This document shows positions 1-10,272 of a stretch of 64,000 nt of DNA, piece by piece. The DNA lies in contig OX411552.1 in the NCBI GenBank assembly GCA_948146395.1, positions 2,107,501 through 2,171,500 of the forward strand, given 5' to 3'. The notes under the pieces were generated by a model that did no database searches, was not told where the DNA came from, and saw only the letters and a list, made by a program, of their open reading frames with translations. Origin of the DNA: Fragum whitleyi. Its lineage: Eukaryota > Mollusca > Bivalvia > Cardiida > Cardiidae. The position numbers and the translations under genes are program-made. Each line of letters begins with the position of its first letter. Within the stretch, counting starts at the first letter, position 1.

Positions 1-227
1 AGAGTGTGTGGGTTTCTTATACACCTTCTTAATGTGCACTTATGTGCCTTGTTTAAATGAAATAAGAAAAAAAAAATCTAAAATTCCAAACAGGTTCTGG
101 AGTGCCTATTGACGATGTCTACATGGTTTTTTCTTTTTTTGCGTTTACATATTGAATCTTGTTTTTGTAATGAATAATTGTCATGTAATAATGTGAAGAA
201 TTTGACTGAGTGAAAGAGTGGGTTTGT

Positions 228-303
228 GGGTGTTTGTGTGTGTGTGTGTGTGTGCGTGCGGACGTGTGGGCTTGCTTGCGTGCGTGCGTGCGTGTGTGTG
301 TGT
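228..303. repeat. TG/TGCG microsatellite
   Basis: An interrupted run of TG dinucleotides passes into TGCG tetramers and back to TG, followed by a short GA run at 318-334. Open frames across it (poly Thr-His or Ser-Leu) are artefacts. Confidence 0.95.
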
Positions 304-871
304 TTTGAGAATGAGTGAAAGAGAGAGAGAGAGACAGGAAGAAAGTTGAACATGTATGTACATAGAGAAGGGATCGGTTCTTTAAATGGTAGTTTTACCA
401 AATAGTCTCTTATAATTCTAAATAAGAATGGTCACATATATTCTTTTATGTTGTAGTTTTATCCATTTGTACATTTGTAAAAATGCATATATATATATGT
501 GAATGAGACTTTAATAAACTATTAAACCTTAAACCTATATCAACAATAAAAATAAATTAAAAGAATTATAACATATTCTTTATAATGCTGGAATCTCTAG
601 GTAACAGAGATCTGATTGTTCTTCTTAATTCAATTTGACCATTTCTCCACCAAATACTATGTCATCTATCAAAGAAAAAACGGTTTAATATAGAAATCAA
701 AACAAATCAAAGAAGAAATATCTCCAAAATATAATGACATAACTACTTTTTGTCCTCATATATATTTAACTAAGACAATTAAAAAAGAATAAAGAATGGG
801 TATCATTGGTAGGATACCTAGTTTATTTAATATTTCTACTCTAGAAAGAACACCAAGATTTGATATATATA

Positions 872-1190
872 TAATACGTTCTTAGCGTTTTGTATGAGAA
901 AAAATATCTAACGAGGTTGGGAGAATTGATCATTGTCGAGGCTCTGCCGAGACAATTGTCAATTTTCACAGCCGAGTTAGATATTTTTTTCATACAATAC
1001 ATTAAGTATGTATTATATTTATCTTTAACCTCTATTTGTCTTGTTTTCTTCGATGTTTCTAACCGAAATGCAAAGGTTCTAAAAATAGCCATATTATATC
1101 ATTGTTCTTAAAATATCCATGTGATATCGTAAAAAATATCATACGGGATGTTATCACACGGATATTTGTATAGTTATAAGATAAAAAAAT
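872..1190. repeat. Foldback MITE, family F1, copy a
   Basis: The arms around a 'GAGGCTCTGCCGAGAC' centre pair with each other: ATGAGAAAAAATATCTAACG on the left, TTAGATATTTTTTTCATACA on the right. A non-palindromic tail follows, containing a 'TATCATTGTTC' block and ending near GTTATAAGATAA. Related copies lie at 12297-12608, 47329-47480 and 50281-50590, and a copy interrupted by another element lies at 48841/49857. No coding capacity; a non-autonomous element. Confidence 0.85.
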
Positions 1191-1706
1191 TCCTTTCTAG
1201 ACTCGGGCGAGCTTTGATTTGACTCAAACAAAATCCCATGACGGATATTATATTTATCTGCTAAATCAAGGTTTTTGAGTATGTAAGAAGAACATATTGT
1301 CTGGAACAAAAGATATGAGTTGCATTTGATTAAAAAATGTTTAAAACATTAAACTCTTACTCATAGAAAAAGGTTGGTCCTAATCAAACAAAAATTATAT
1401 TTCACTGGGGAACTGATTAAAATATCTTATTTTAATAATTCGACAAACTTGTATGCTTTCATTGAGAAGAAAAAAAAGCAACAAAACCAACAACTTGAAA
1501 TAAATCTCACCGAAATTCAGAATAAAATACAGACGACAAGTCCAAATGTGTCTGGTTAGAATACTGATTATTCTGTAAAGTAGAAACATTCAGGCGAGCG
1601 GTCAAATGTAGTATATGTAAATTAATCTTTTCATTAACGAAAGATAATTCTATTTCATTTTGCTAAAATGTATGTTTGGTTGATAAAAGGTTAAATCTAT
1701 AAGTAC

Positions 1707-1872
1707 CTCGTTGAAGAGCTTCAGCAATGTGTTTGACTTTGTTCCTGTCAGTTTGTTCATCTGGGTCTCTCTTACCACCGACTTCCTGCTGCGCCTCGGT
1801 GTCTCTCTGTCCCGTCAGTGGAACATTTTCTTCTATTACTACATCCTTCAGCTTGGTTTCCTCATCATTAGG
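1707..1872 (-). CDS. Gene A exon 5: charged cytoplasmic tail (partial gene)
   Basis: This is a minus-strand exon of 166 nt. The proposed acceptor is TTTAAG followed by CCT; the donor is CGAG then GTACTT. It enters in phase 0, matching the phase-0 donor of the TM exon at 2766, and leaves in phase 1 like its gene B counterpart (41358-41622). It encodes about 55 residues rich in Glu, Asp, Lys and Gln, beginning PNDEETKLKDVVIEENVPL and ending HIAEALQR. That end resembles the end of B's tail exon (TLAKSLHQ). No known domain is seen; it is predicted cytosolic because it follows a membrane span. The acceptor has a weak pyrimidine tract, so the start is less certain than the end; an in-frame open stretch continues upstream to 1926. 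Confidence 0.6.
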
Positions 1873-2765
1873 CTTAAATGTTTTGAAGATATTTCTTGTT
1901 GCCAATTTGAAAAAAGTTAATATCAATTCGTAGGAGGAATGAAGATTATAAGTTTTATTTTCCCTGAGATCACTTTATTTACCCTTGTCATGATGTTCTA
2001 GATATATTCCTGCTGTACACAAAACCTTTACAGTCAGTATAGACCAAGAGCTCCCAGCACAGGTTCGCATCCTAATCTTAGACTGCAATGCATTGTTCTA
2101 CTTAATCATAGCGCTAAATATACAAGCTTGATCTGTTGAATTTCCCAAACATTGGCAAGTTTTTTGATACAAAATTTAAATTCAGCGAATATCAGTTAAC
2201 ATATGAAGACAAACAAAGCAACCTCAAACGAAATAAGATGGGTATAAGACGTCAGAATGACATTAGCAATCACGTTGGTAAATATTCAAAATTGGAATTG
2301 CAAAAAACATATATCGAAAAAAGAATGAAAAAAAGGGAAAAGCAAGATCGAACAAGGGTGTTTTTACTAAAATTTAGATAGGCCAAAGTCTTGTAAAAAA
2401 GAATAGCACTTTCTATATTGATTAACACGTGTTTTAAGGAGAACAACACTCCGAGCTTTCAGATAATAAGCTGTATGAAAATCCGTCTTCAACTTTTATT
2501 TCAAACCAGTCAAGAAAAAGGAGGATTTTTGTGGATAATATGTTAAATTTCTCATTCCCTCTTTATACACCCGTTAAAATGAAAGTCACGAAAAGTATAG
2601 AAGGTATACAGAAGTTTACGGAAGGTGTAAGATTTCATAAGGGAGGCCTAATTTGGTTGTACCATGCATTATGTTTCAGCGCATGATAATAATTAAGCCT
2701 AGAATTATAGTAAACCACTTTTCAGATTTGATCTGCGATTTGATTACATGTTGTTTTAAACGTAC
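1873..2765 (-). other. Gene A intron 4
   Basis: The intron lies between the TM exon and the tail exon: 893 bp, phase 0, GTACGT donor at 2765. Gene B's equivalent is 651 bp. No repeat was recognised, and the short open frames here lack splice or homology support. Confidence 0.55.
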
Positions 2766-2971
2766 CTCGTTTCCTGTATTATTGCATTGTTTGCCGATAC
2801 CTTTTCGGATTCGTCCTTCAAACCTTCGAATTTGGTCACGCCAGGTGTATGTGACAACAGCGATGACAATTAATCCGACGCTACCGAAAGAAGTGGGTAT
2901 AACCCACATAAATGAGGCTGGCTTTGTGTCTTCTGATTTCATGTATTTTGCAGTATCAATTTCTTTATAGT
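2766..2971 (-). CDS. Gene A exon 4: transmembrane exon
   Basis: This is a minus-strand exon of 206 nt. The acceptor is TTTTTTTTGCAG (long pyrimidine tract) and the donor is AACGAG then GTACGT. It enters in phase 1 and leaves in phase 0, exactly as gene B's TM exon does. Translation gives a short extracellular linker (YKEIDTAKYMKSEDTKPAS), one hydrophobic span (VIPTSFGSVGLIVIAVVTY), then a basic stop-transfer stretch (RDQIRRFEGRIRKGIGKQ) and ends NTGNE. Positive charge after the span predicts a type I protein with cytosolic C-terminus. The codon split with the Cys exon makes a Tyr, giving CPYYKE; gene B gives CPYYTN. Repeat-derived sequence begins 36 bp upstream of the acceptor (3007). Confidence 0.85.
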
Positions 2972-3006
2972 CTGCAAAAAAAATCAAAGTCAACATTATC
3001 ATATTG

Positions 3007-3234
3007 AACAAGAGCACCGCCTATGGATGTACTTTATTGATAGAGACAATGTTCGCCAAGTTTCGAGTGAATTTCCTCAGGAATACCAGAGATACCTCAA
3101 AATGTCAAAGTTTTCGCACGACAACGACGACGAAAACAACGTCGATAAAAACGATAACGACGATGACGACTACGAAAACACCAAGGCTATAGCAATACCT
3201 CGGTTTTACTCCAAAAACAGCCGAGCTAAGGAGG
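3007..3234 (+). mobile_element. Short AACAAGAG element, family H2, internally deleted
   Basis: It begins AACAAGAG then GCACCGCC and ends CAAAAACAGCCGAGCTAAG. The centre holds a 'CCAAGTTTCGAGTGAATTTC' block and a CGACGA tract. The ends match the 1 kb element at 31503-32498, but the 5' subterminal GCTCGGCTGT and most of the array are missing. The left end lies 36 bp from the acceptor of gene A's TM exon. Confidence 0.8.
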
Positions 3235-3244
3235 TTGGACTTAA

Positions 3245-4536
3245 GGTAACTGCGGACAGATAACATGGTCGAATTTTCGACTTTCATGAAATCTCACAAA
3301 AATTTCTGAGATTTATATTTGGAGTGCGGAAATGAGCGAACTCGCAATGAAAAGGATCTGAAGCTCGTTCATTTGACGTCGTGACGTCATAAAGGGGCCA
3401 ACCCCTTTTCGACCCGCCAAAATCATTATTAAAAAATATTTTCTGAATTAATCGGCCGATTTTCACGAAAAAAGTTTCTTTTTGAAAGTCCAAGAACACC
3501 CGAGCTATTCGTCTAATTTCTGTGAACATTCAATTAGAAAAATAGGCCCGAAACGCTACTGTCTTCGCGAATTTTTAGATTTGACGTTCCTTTTTTCATT
3601 TCATTTTTTTGCAAATAAGTAGAAATTGCTAAAAATTGCGTCCGGTGACCTATGCTGGTTTTTTGTTATTTTGTAGCGAAAAGAACATGCTTTGCTCTAA
3701 TCAAATAAAAATTATATGTCTTCGGGTTATATTTTTCATTAAATTCGTTTTTGTGAAGTTGTTGGAACAGTTTTCATCGAATTCGACGTCGCACCAAAAC
3801 CAATGGCACTATGCTTATTTGGCGCCAATCTCCGTGCAATAACGTATTCTAAAAAAATTGAAATTAAGGTTTATCGTAAAGTATAGGATTCCAAAGTATT
3901 AAATCTGAATGTGATTTTAAGAAATACAAAAATTCACCTAAGTTTTATCCATTTAAAAAGACAGCTTTTGTGAACATTTGACGCGACGTTGAAATATCCT
4001 TTGATATGCGATATCTTCGCGGAATCGAATTTTACAAAAAATCTAACCCGAAGACACATGTCTTTTATTTCAAATTTCTTCAGCGGAATGGTTTGGCAGC
4101 ATCATATCTAAATTTCAGAATAGGTCACCGGACAAAATTTCGAGAAAAAGGGCAATATTTCCAGTGACTGTACGCGAAAACAGCAACGCAGAAGGCATTA
4201 AGATTTAATACATTACACTTAATTGTATTTTCTTACACTTATATCTTCATATCAATAAAACATAACACCAGGCGTCTTTAAATGTAGTAAATGGCGTTTA
4301 CGGGATGAAATTCGGTTCACAATTTCTGAAAAAATGGACAAATACTTATTTTGGCTCCTAAAATAGGGGTCGGTCCCTTGATGACGTCATGACGTCAACT
4401 CTACGTTATGAAACTCCTTATTGTGACCGAAATATGAAAGCGGGTACTTGAAAGTTCAGTTTTATCGCACAAGGTATGATTTGCAGACAATTAAATATTT
4501 GGACTAAAACTGGCCCTCTATGTGTCCGCAGTTACC
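3245..4536. mobile_element. TTAA-flanked non-autonomous DNA element (1.29 kb)
   Basis: Terminal inverted repeats are GGTAACTGCGGACA (3245-3258) and TGTCCGCAGTTACC (4523-4536), each directly flanked by TTAA (3241-3244 and 4537-4540). There are further inverted pairs inside, such as GTCCGGTGACCTATG (3641) against ATAGGTCACCGGAC (4122). TTAA duplication is the piggyBac-type hallmark (family knowledge). No transposase frame is present, so it is non-autonomous. It carries TGACGTCA near both ends (3382; 4382 and 4390). Confidence 0.8.
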
Positions 4537-4639
4537 TTAAGCTCTGTTATTTCCCCAAATGAATACTAGTATCTGAAGAAAATGTAATTTTTTATGTTAC
4601 AAGTGCTTATAATGTTACTGACTAGGCTTCCTCATTATA

Positions 4640-5060
4640 TTTATAGAGTATATTGAATGAGTTGTCATTGATTATTGAATTTATTAAACGAGTCATCTAT
4701 AAACAGATAAAAAACGAGGCTGCGCCGAGTTTTTATCAGTTTTAGATGACGAGTTTAATAAATTCTTTATTTCATGAGCACAAATTTTATATTCTGTTTA
4801 TAATATGGCCCGAATTTTAGCGAAAAACGTCAAAATTCTTGAAATTCAACATTTCGATTTTCCGCGAAACGTATAACGCCGTTTAAAACTGACGTCACAA
4901 TAGATACATTATTACGTCATTTTCGCGGTTACAAAGTAGCGTCGCTATTCGCTCTGAGCTAATTTGCATAGTTATTCCACTAGTGTAATAGCACCCGTGT
5001 AATATCAAGAATATTCAACGGGTTTATTTTCCTCCCGCGACGTCGGTCATATTATAATGA
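4640..5060. repeat. Foldback element, family F2, copy a
   Basis: A hairpin of 'GAATTTATTAAACGAGTCAT' against 'GATGACGAGTTTAATAAATTC' encloses a GAGGCTGCGCCGAG loop. A unique body follows, holding TGACGTCA (4890) and TTACGTCA, ending near a CCTCCCGCGACGTCGGTCAT block. The same sequence occurs in reverse at 19080-19490. Confidence 0.8.
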
Positions 5061-6193
5061 GAAGTATCTAACAGAAACATTTTTACATGTGCGAGTCATT
5101 ATAGCGACCTCTTACATGGTCCTACACGAAAAATATTGAGCCATCTTAACAAAAACGCGTTACATTTGGAAATACATTTAAACAATATCGACTGTAATCA
5201 AATTTTATTTAATGAAATGATTAAATTGCTATCTGACATGGTATTCTCCAAAAGAAAATGCGACGTTGGCTCAAGCATTTTTGAAGATTTTCAAGTCAAC
5301 TTTATGATTTCGTGATCATATACAATATAAACGTTTGGTTAGTTATGACCACAAAAAATATTTATACTTTGCCTTGCTTCCTTCATTTGAAATCATCTTG
5401 TTGTCACTTCAAATGGACTTATTTTGTCCTAGCCTAAGCGACACTTCTTTTTGGCTTGGTTAAGCAGGCCATAGGAAACAACTCTGCATCCTGGAAATTG
5501 CCCAGGAAAAAGATAATAGAGTCAAAAACCGATCAACGTGTGTATTACGTAGTTTTTTTGTGCTCACGCGCGCGCAAAAAATAGGTCTAGTATACGTCAT
5601 CAGCTTTGTGCGACACGAAAGGCTTTGTGTGTTCAACGTAGTGCTTACATATCACTACGCTGTGCTGAAATTAAAGTACTGATAGTACTGAAGGCGAGGG
5701 AACTGAATAGACGAAACAACACACGATGTCAAATTTATGGAATATAACCTTGATTATTCACCTTGTCCTTATCAAGTATACCAGATATTTTCTTACTTAT
5801 CACTGCCAAAGTCACTGCTGTGTTAAAGATACATAGTTTTTTAAGTTGGAATGCGGAGCAATTCCAACTTAGATTTAACAAAACCGCAAATTGAACACAA
5901 GATAATTCGATTTCGGGTTTTCTAATAACACATATCACGTGAACAGGATATGAATACACTTCGGCCTATTTTGCATATCTCAACCTGACATAGGCATGCA
6001 GTTTATTTCATCAAGAAGTAATAATGTTAAACAATTACACAACAATCACTTCATGTAAATTATTAACACGCTAATTTATGTTTTAAACGATATTTATTGA
6101 AACTTGCGTACTAATTTACTAGTATCACATATTAACATTACTATATTTGGAAATCATGTGATAAGTCAAGTCCAATTAAGTTAGCTATTGACA

Positions 6194-6335
6194 ATAGCAC
6201 TGGCCAATCACGTGAACTGCTTATTTGGTAATGTCCCGACCTTTTTTTCGTAGAATTGTGGAAATAGCACAAGCCAATCACGTGATCTGCTTATATGGTA
6301 ATGTCGCGAGCGGTTTTTCGTAGAATTATGTAGTA
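6194..6335 (+). repeat. 70-bp tandem duplication with CACGTG
   Basis: Two copies, period 70, are led by AATAGCACTGGCCAATCACG (6193) and AATAGCACAAGCCAATCACG (6263). Each contains the E-box palindrome CACGTG core (TCACGTGA) and a TTTTTCGTAGAATT end. No function is assigned. Confidence 0.75.
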
Positions 6336-6602
6336 GCTTCTTTTAGAGGTCTAGTTTCTCTTTCTGAACGAACTTTTTACACACTTCTACAAAATAGTTC
6401 AAATGTTTTTGTATCTAATTGTTCCGTAAAGCATCATTAGAAAGGCGCAACATCTGCAGATTATTTATCTGTATTAAAATCCGATCCAGCAAATATTCTC
6501 TTTTTATTACTTCTCTAAAATAACAACAACAAAAAACCCAACCCCATTTCCAAATCACGCGATAATTTCTCTGATGGTGGACGCAGCAAGGATCGATGAA
6601 GG

Positions 6603-6702
6603 TATAGATCGACAAGTTTAAGTGAGTGATCAAAGGTCAATTTTGTCTCCACCTGTATATGTCTCCACATTTGATCACTCACCCTAAATTGCGGGTCTAT
6701 AG
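6603..6702. repeat. Palindromic 100-bp relative of the 102-bp repeat
   Basis: The arms TATAGATCGACAAGTTTAAG and AAATTGCGGGTCTATA enclose inverted AGTGAGTGATCAAA / TTTGATCACTCAC. The left arm matches the start of the conserved 102-bp repeats at 28417, 36500 and 56669. It appears to be made of two opposing copies of that repeat's 5' end. Confidence 0.7.
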
Positions 6703-6892
6703 GCAAATATTTATCTTCTCTTTCTGCTTTTGTCCATTTTCTTTAAAATTGCTTAGACATAAATGCACTTGTGCAAAAATACGCATGTGCGCAATCCTTC
6801 AAATATCATTGAAGATTATGACAGGTTAACAACAGCCTTGGTTTTTATCAAATGTCTGAACGAGTTTACCAACCCTACGTGTTTTGTCTTCA

Positions 6893-7945
6893 GGGGCCTC
6901 TTTCAAGAAAGGTCCTACGACCGAAATTTGATCGTATCACAATCGTACGATTAAAATTGGCTTTCAAGAAACATTTTGGGCTTTCAAGAAACATGTCGTA
7001 TTGTTTAATTTACGCATAAATTTACAACACCTAAAGGCTAGTCGTGAATTTTGCGATTTTGACTGTGCAAGCATACGTACGCATGTACGCCCACTTTTCT
7101 TGTAAAGCACAACTCCTCCAAAGTTTCTAGTTGGATTTGGATGAAACTTTAACAGAATGTTCCTAGTCATCTGACCCTGCGTATAAACTCACGGTTTGGT
7201 GAATTGCAGCCGCGTCTTGGAAAAGGGGGCCTTCATGTAAATAAATCTTGTGTTCACACAACTCCTCCTCCATTTATGGACCGATTTTGATGATATTTTC
7301 ACAAAACGTTCCTAGTCACCTGACCTAGCGCACATTCTAACGCAGTTTGGTGAATTTTAGCCGTGCCATGGAAAAAGGGGCCTTCTTGAAAAAAGATTTT
7401 GTGAACGCAACTCCTCCTCCATTTATGGAATGATTTGGATGAAACTTTCACAAAATGTTCCTAGTCACCTGACCTTGCCTATACAGTCGCGGTTTGGTGA
7501 ATTACAATTACGTCATAGAAAAAGGGACCTTTTTGTAAAATGCTTGTGAACGCAACTCCTTCTTTATTTATGGACTTATTTTAAAGATTTTTTTAACGAA
7601 ATGTACATTGTTACCTGACTTTTAGCATGTCGTTGCAGTTAAGTGAATTTCAGTCGCGTCATGGAAAAGGGGCCTTCATGTCAAAATTCTTTGGAATATA
7701 ACTCTTCCTTCATGGAAAAAATGTCCGTATTGTTAATTAATTTATAATACAAATTGTACATTTGTACGTGATGAAAGTTAACATCTCTTTGATCCCCCGC
7801 CGTTTTCGGCCAGGGGATATAGTAATGGCCTACGTCCGTTATTCCATCGTTTCGAGGTTCCGTCACTAAACTTGTCCGGAGCATATCTCCTAAAGTATAA
7901 TAGCTATCGTACGATTTTTCTTCTTGAAAGATACCCCAGGTCCCA
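6893..7945. mobile_element. About 1 kb element with tandem core of about 150 bp
   Basis: The edges form an inverted pair: GGGGCCTCTTTCAAGAAA (6893) against TTCTTGAAAGATACCCC. Inside, roughly four diverged units (7050-7690) each carry 'AACTCCTCCTCCATTTATGG', 'TTCCTAGTCACCTGACC' and 'TTTGGTGAATT', with the last motif at 7195, 7346 and 7493. No coding capacity was found; the frame at 7681-7986 is repeat-derived. Confidence 0.6.
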
Positions 7946-8648
7946 CCGGAATACCTACAATACTCTTTTCTCCTCGAATCGCGCATGGTAATTATATCAT
8001 CTGCGTGTACATTGATTTAAAGTAAGCACGAATATATTTTCTTGGTTTTTCTAATACAGAATTATTTTCTCTCATTTCTTCTTTTTTATTATTTTTTTTT
8101 ATCATATGCAGGCATGTATAGCGATTCAGGGAAATAAGCGTATCTCGTTATTGAAATACATTGATTAATATACGCCCGTCAAAAGACGAGACGTATTATG
8201 TGATCACCTCGGCGGTGGGTGGGAGGCGTCCGCTTTGTTAGTGGCTTGATGTCACCGTCTCTTGAACGCATTCCAACTTATCAGTACTTTCAGTACTTTG
8301 ATTATATTTGGTCTTGACGGATGACCTTGCTTAAAGGGAAAAGAAGAAAATACTGCTAACTAACACTTTCTCATTTCTCCCATATATTATCTACCCTTTC
8401 TGCTACAAATTTTACTATTTTGCCCACATATTGTATGTTATCTGCAACCCTTTACAATTTGGATCTGTCTAAACATTTGTTGTCTTGAAATGGATTAATC
8501 TAAATAAAAATAATTAAAAGCCTTGTCCCATCCTTAAACCCTTAAACAGGCAACAAGATTTTAGACTTAGCCAACATGGAACAATTAGAAGACAATAAAT
8601 CAACATGAGTGTAATTTGTTATATATCTAGGGTAGAAATTAAAAAAGA

Positions 8649-9205
8649 AACAAGAGGGCTATAGTGGCCCTTAATCGCTCATCTGAGTGAACTATCCAAA
8701 ACACGTTTCACATTTAATTATTCTGACCAAATTTTCAAATTGGGCTAAAAATGTGAAATCCAGGGCGCATACATGGTTTTTCTTAGATTTGACCCAGTGA
8801 CCTTGTCTTTGACACCACTTGCAAAAAGTTCAAACTGTACTGAGATTTTATCTAGACAATCATTCTGACTAAATTTCAGGTTGATCAGGCTAAAAATGAT
8901 ACCTCCAGGTTGCATACCAGGTTTTTCTAACCTCATTGCCTAGATTTTGACTCCACTTGACCCGGTTTTAAACTTGTCTGAGATTTTATCAAGACATTAA
9001 AGACAATCATTCTAACTAAATTTCAGGTCGATTGGACAAAAAATGTGACCTTTAGAGAGCATACAAGGTTTTTCTAAGATTTGACCCCGTGACCTAGTTT
9101 TTGAAATTGACCCCATCAGTATCTTGTGTTCCAATAGTAAAATACAACTTCTTTATGGAATTCATTTCAATGTAAAAGAAAGAGCCGACGAGCTTGTGCC
9201 CCTAG
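8649..9205 (+). mobile_element. AACAAGAG element, family H1, 3'-truncated
   Basis: It starts AACAAGAG, with hairpin GGGCTATAGTGGCCC and subterminal GCTCATCTGAG, then about three units of the 145-bp repeat ('TTTGACCC...', 'AAATTTCAGGTTGATC', 'TTTTTCTAAGATTTGACCC'). The 3' hairpin and GAGCTAAAAA end are absent, so it is truncated near 9205. Confidence 0.8.
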
Positions 9206-9289
9206 AAAAACGATTGTTAGACGGAATGATCGAATGAATAAATTGACTGACTAGTAGCAAACCAATCAACTCAACTAAAATTTAAAAAA

Positions 9290-9560
9290 AACCGCGAGTT
9301 TGCGCCTGTCTGCAAAGCGGTATCGGGCGTAGTAATCTATACATATTTCAAATGTGACCCATCACGCAAAATGTACCATTTTGTAATTCTGCAAAACAAC
9401 TATTTAAAACAGAGATTGGTTCTAAAACAGGTCAATCAGAGGTCGAATTACAAAAAGTAAGGTAGATTGATCATTTTAGATTCAGAAAATTAGCAAAACA
9501 ATCGGAAGTTTTGACCCCAGTCAGTCTGCCAAGTCTGATTGGGATCGATTTTTACGCACT
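9290..9560. repeat. Decayed member of the GGGACCATCT MITE family
   Basis: The body resembles the interiors of the elements at 22158 and 29571 (a GGTCAATCAGAGGTCGAATT block, then 'GATTCAGAAAATTAGC', then 'TTTTGACCCCAGTCAGTCTG'). The terminal GGGACCATCT arms are not recognisable. Confidence 0.5.
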
Positions 9561-10146
9561 GTTGTGAGGCTGAGTATGCTTGGTTGAATGCTGTCATATT
9601 ATTTCATATTGGGTACGCATGTACTGGTCATATTAGATAATCTTTTATTCTCCAAGTTTCTAGAAGGTACATGCAAAATTATCTAATTCAGGTATGACAT
9701 ATGTTTCTATTTTTATCACTCAATCTTTAAGAAAATGGTAGAATTTTCTAGAAGTGGTTGATTTTTATAAAAGCATGTCAATTGTTAGAACAGGGGAATT
9801 AGTGAGACAAAATTTTTAAGGTGCTGAATACATGTTTATTCTTGGATTTATTTAGATTTATGTGAATTGTAAGTAGTGATTTAAGTAAATGATTGGATAA
9901 TTAGGGATTATATTAGTTAGCGGATTATAGTATTAAATATTTTTCGGAAAGGATATTTACAGACGGAAGGAGCTTTGGAAAATTAACTAAGATAAGTAGC
10001 CTAAAGTTTGTCTTTAAGTTATTGTTGTATGGTTTTGTTAATAAATTGTCAAATTGTAAACCGTGTTTGTTTGGCTTCTGCTGACCTATAACACGCACTA
10101 CACAGATGTTCCTTTTGTGGGTTACGGGTAACATTTGAATACTTAC

Positions 10147-10272
10147 AAGGGCATTTTTCCTGACACATTTTGAATACTAATCTTGTTGTTCTACAAATCT
10201 CTTTACATGAACTGTAACAATTCTCCATGGTTCGTCTGTTGTATCTATCCGTGTCACAGGGGAACTGGGAAT
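10147..10272 (-). CDS. Gene A exon 3: six-cysteine module
   Basis: This is a minus-strand exon of 126 nt with acceptor TTTTCCAG and donor CCTTGTAAGT, phase 1 to phase 1. It encodes about 42 residues: FPCDTDRYNRRTMEN, then CYSSCKEIC, RTTRLVFKM, CQEKCP. Cysteine spacing is C-x12-C-x3-C-x3-C-x9-C-x3-C. Gene B's equivalent (45056-45184) has the same spacing with x10 for x9 and shares CDTD and the final CP. The CxxxC pairs would suit a disulfide-pinned helical hairpin (inference). It differs from the ShKT spacing I considered. It lies outside the membrane, between the VWA domain and the membrane span, as a stalk. It is too short to appear as an obvious open frame; splice sites, phase and paralogy support it. 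Confidence 0.85.

Larger units (their letters stand above)
1..1706. other. Downstream part of gene A: intron sequence with repeats
   Basis: Exon A5 ends in a phase-1 donor at 1706, so this stretch should be the next intron of gene A on the minus strand, running off the window. It holds a TG-rich microsatellite (228-303) and one palindromic element (872-1190). I looked for a counterpart of gene B's 63-nt exon (33408-33470) and found none; in B that exon lies about 8 kb from the previous one, so A's counterpart is probably outside the window. Nothing else coding was seen. Confidence 0.6.
2972..10146 (-). other. Gene A intron 3, packed with repeats
   Basis: This phase-1 intron of about 7.2 kb has donor TGTAAGT at 10146. 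Repeats listed separately cover much of it: an AACAAGAG element (3007), a 1.29 kb TTAA-flanked element (3245), a foldback element (4640), a tandem duplication (6194), a 102-bp-type palindrome (6603), a roughly 1 kb array element (6893) and a truncated AACAAGAG element (8649). Parts of 5050-6190, 7950-8640 and 9560-10140 hold nothing I recognise, apart from an AAAGTACTGATAGTACTGAA motif at 5674, repeated inverted at 8280 and degenerately at 15504, and a hairpin at 5843-5872. Confidence 0.6.

Noticed and set aside
10147..10272. ShKT toxin-like domain
   Set aside because: Six cysteines, but the spacing (x12, x3, x3, x9, x3) does not match ShKT.
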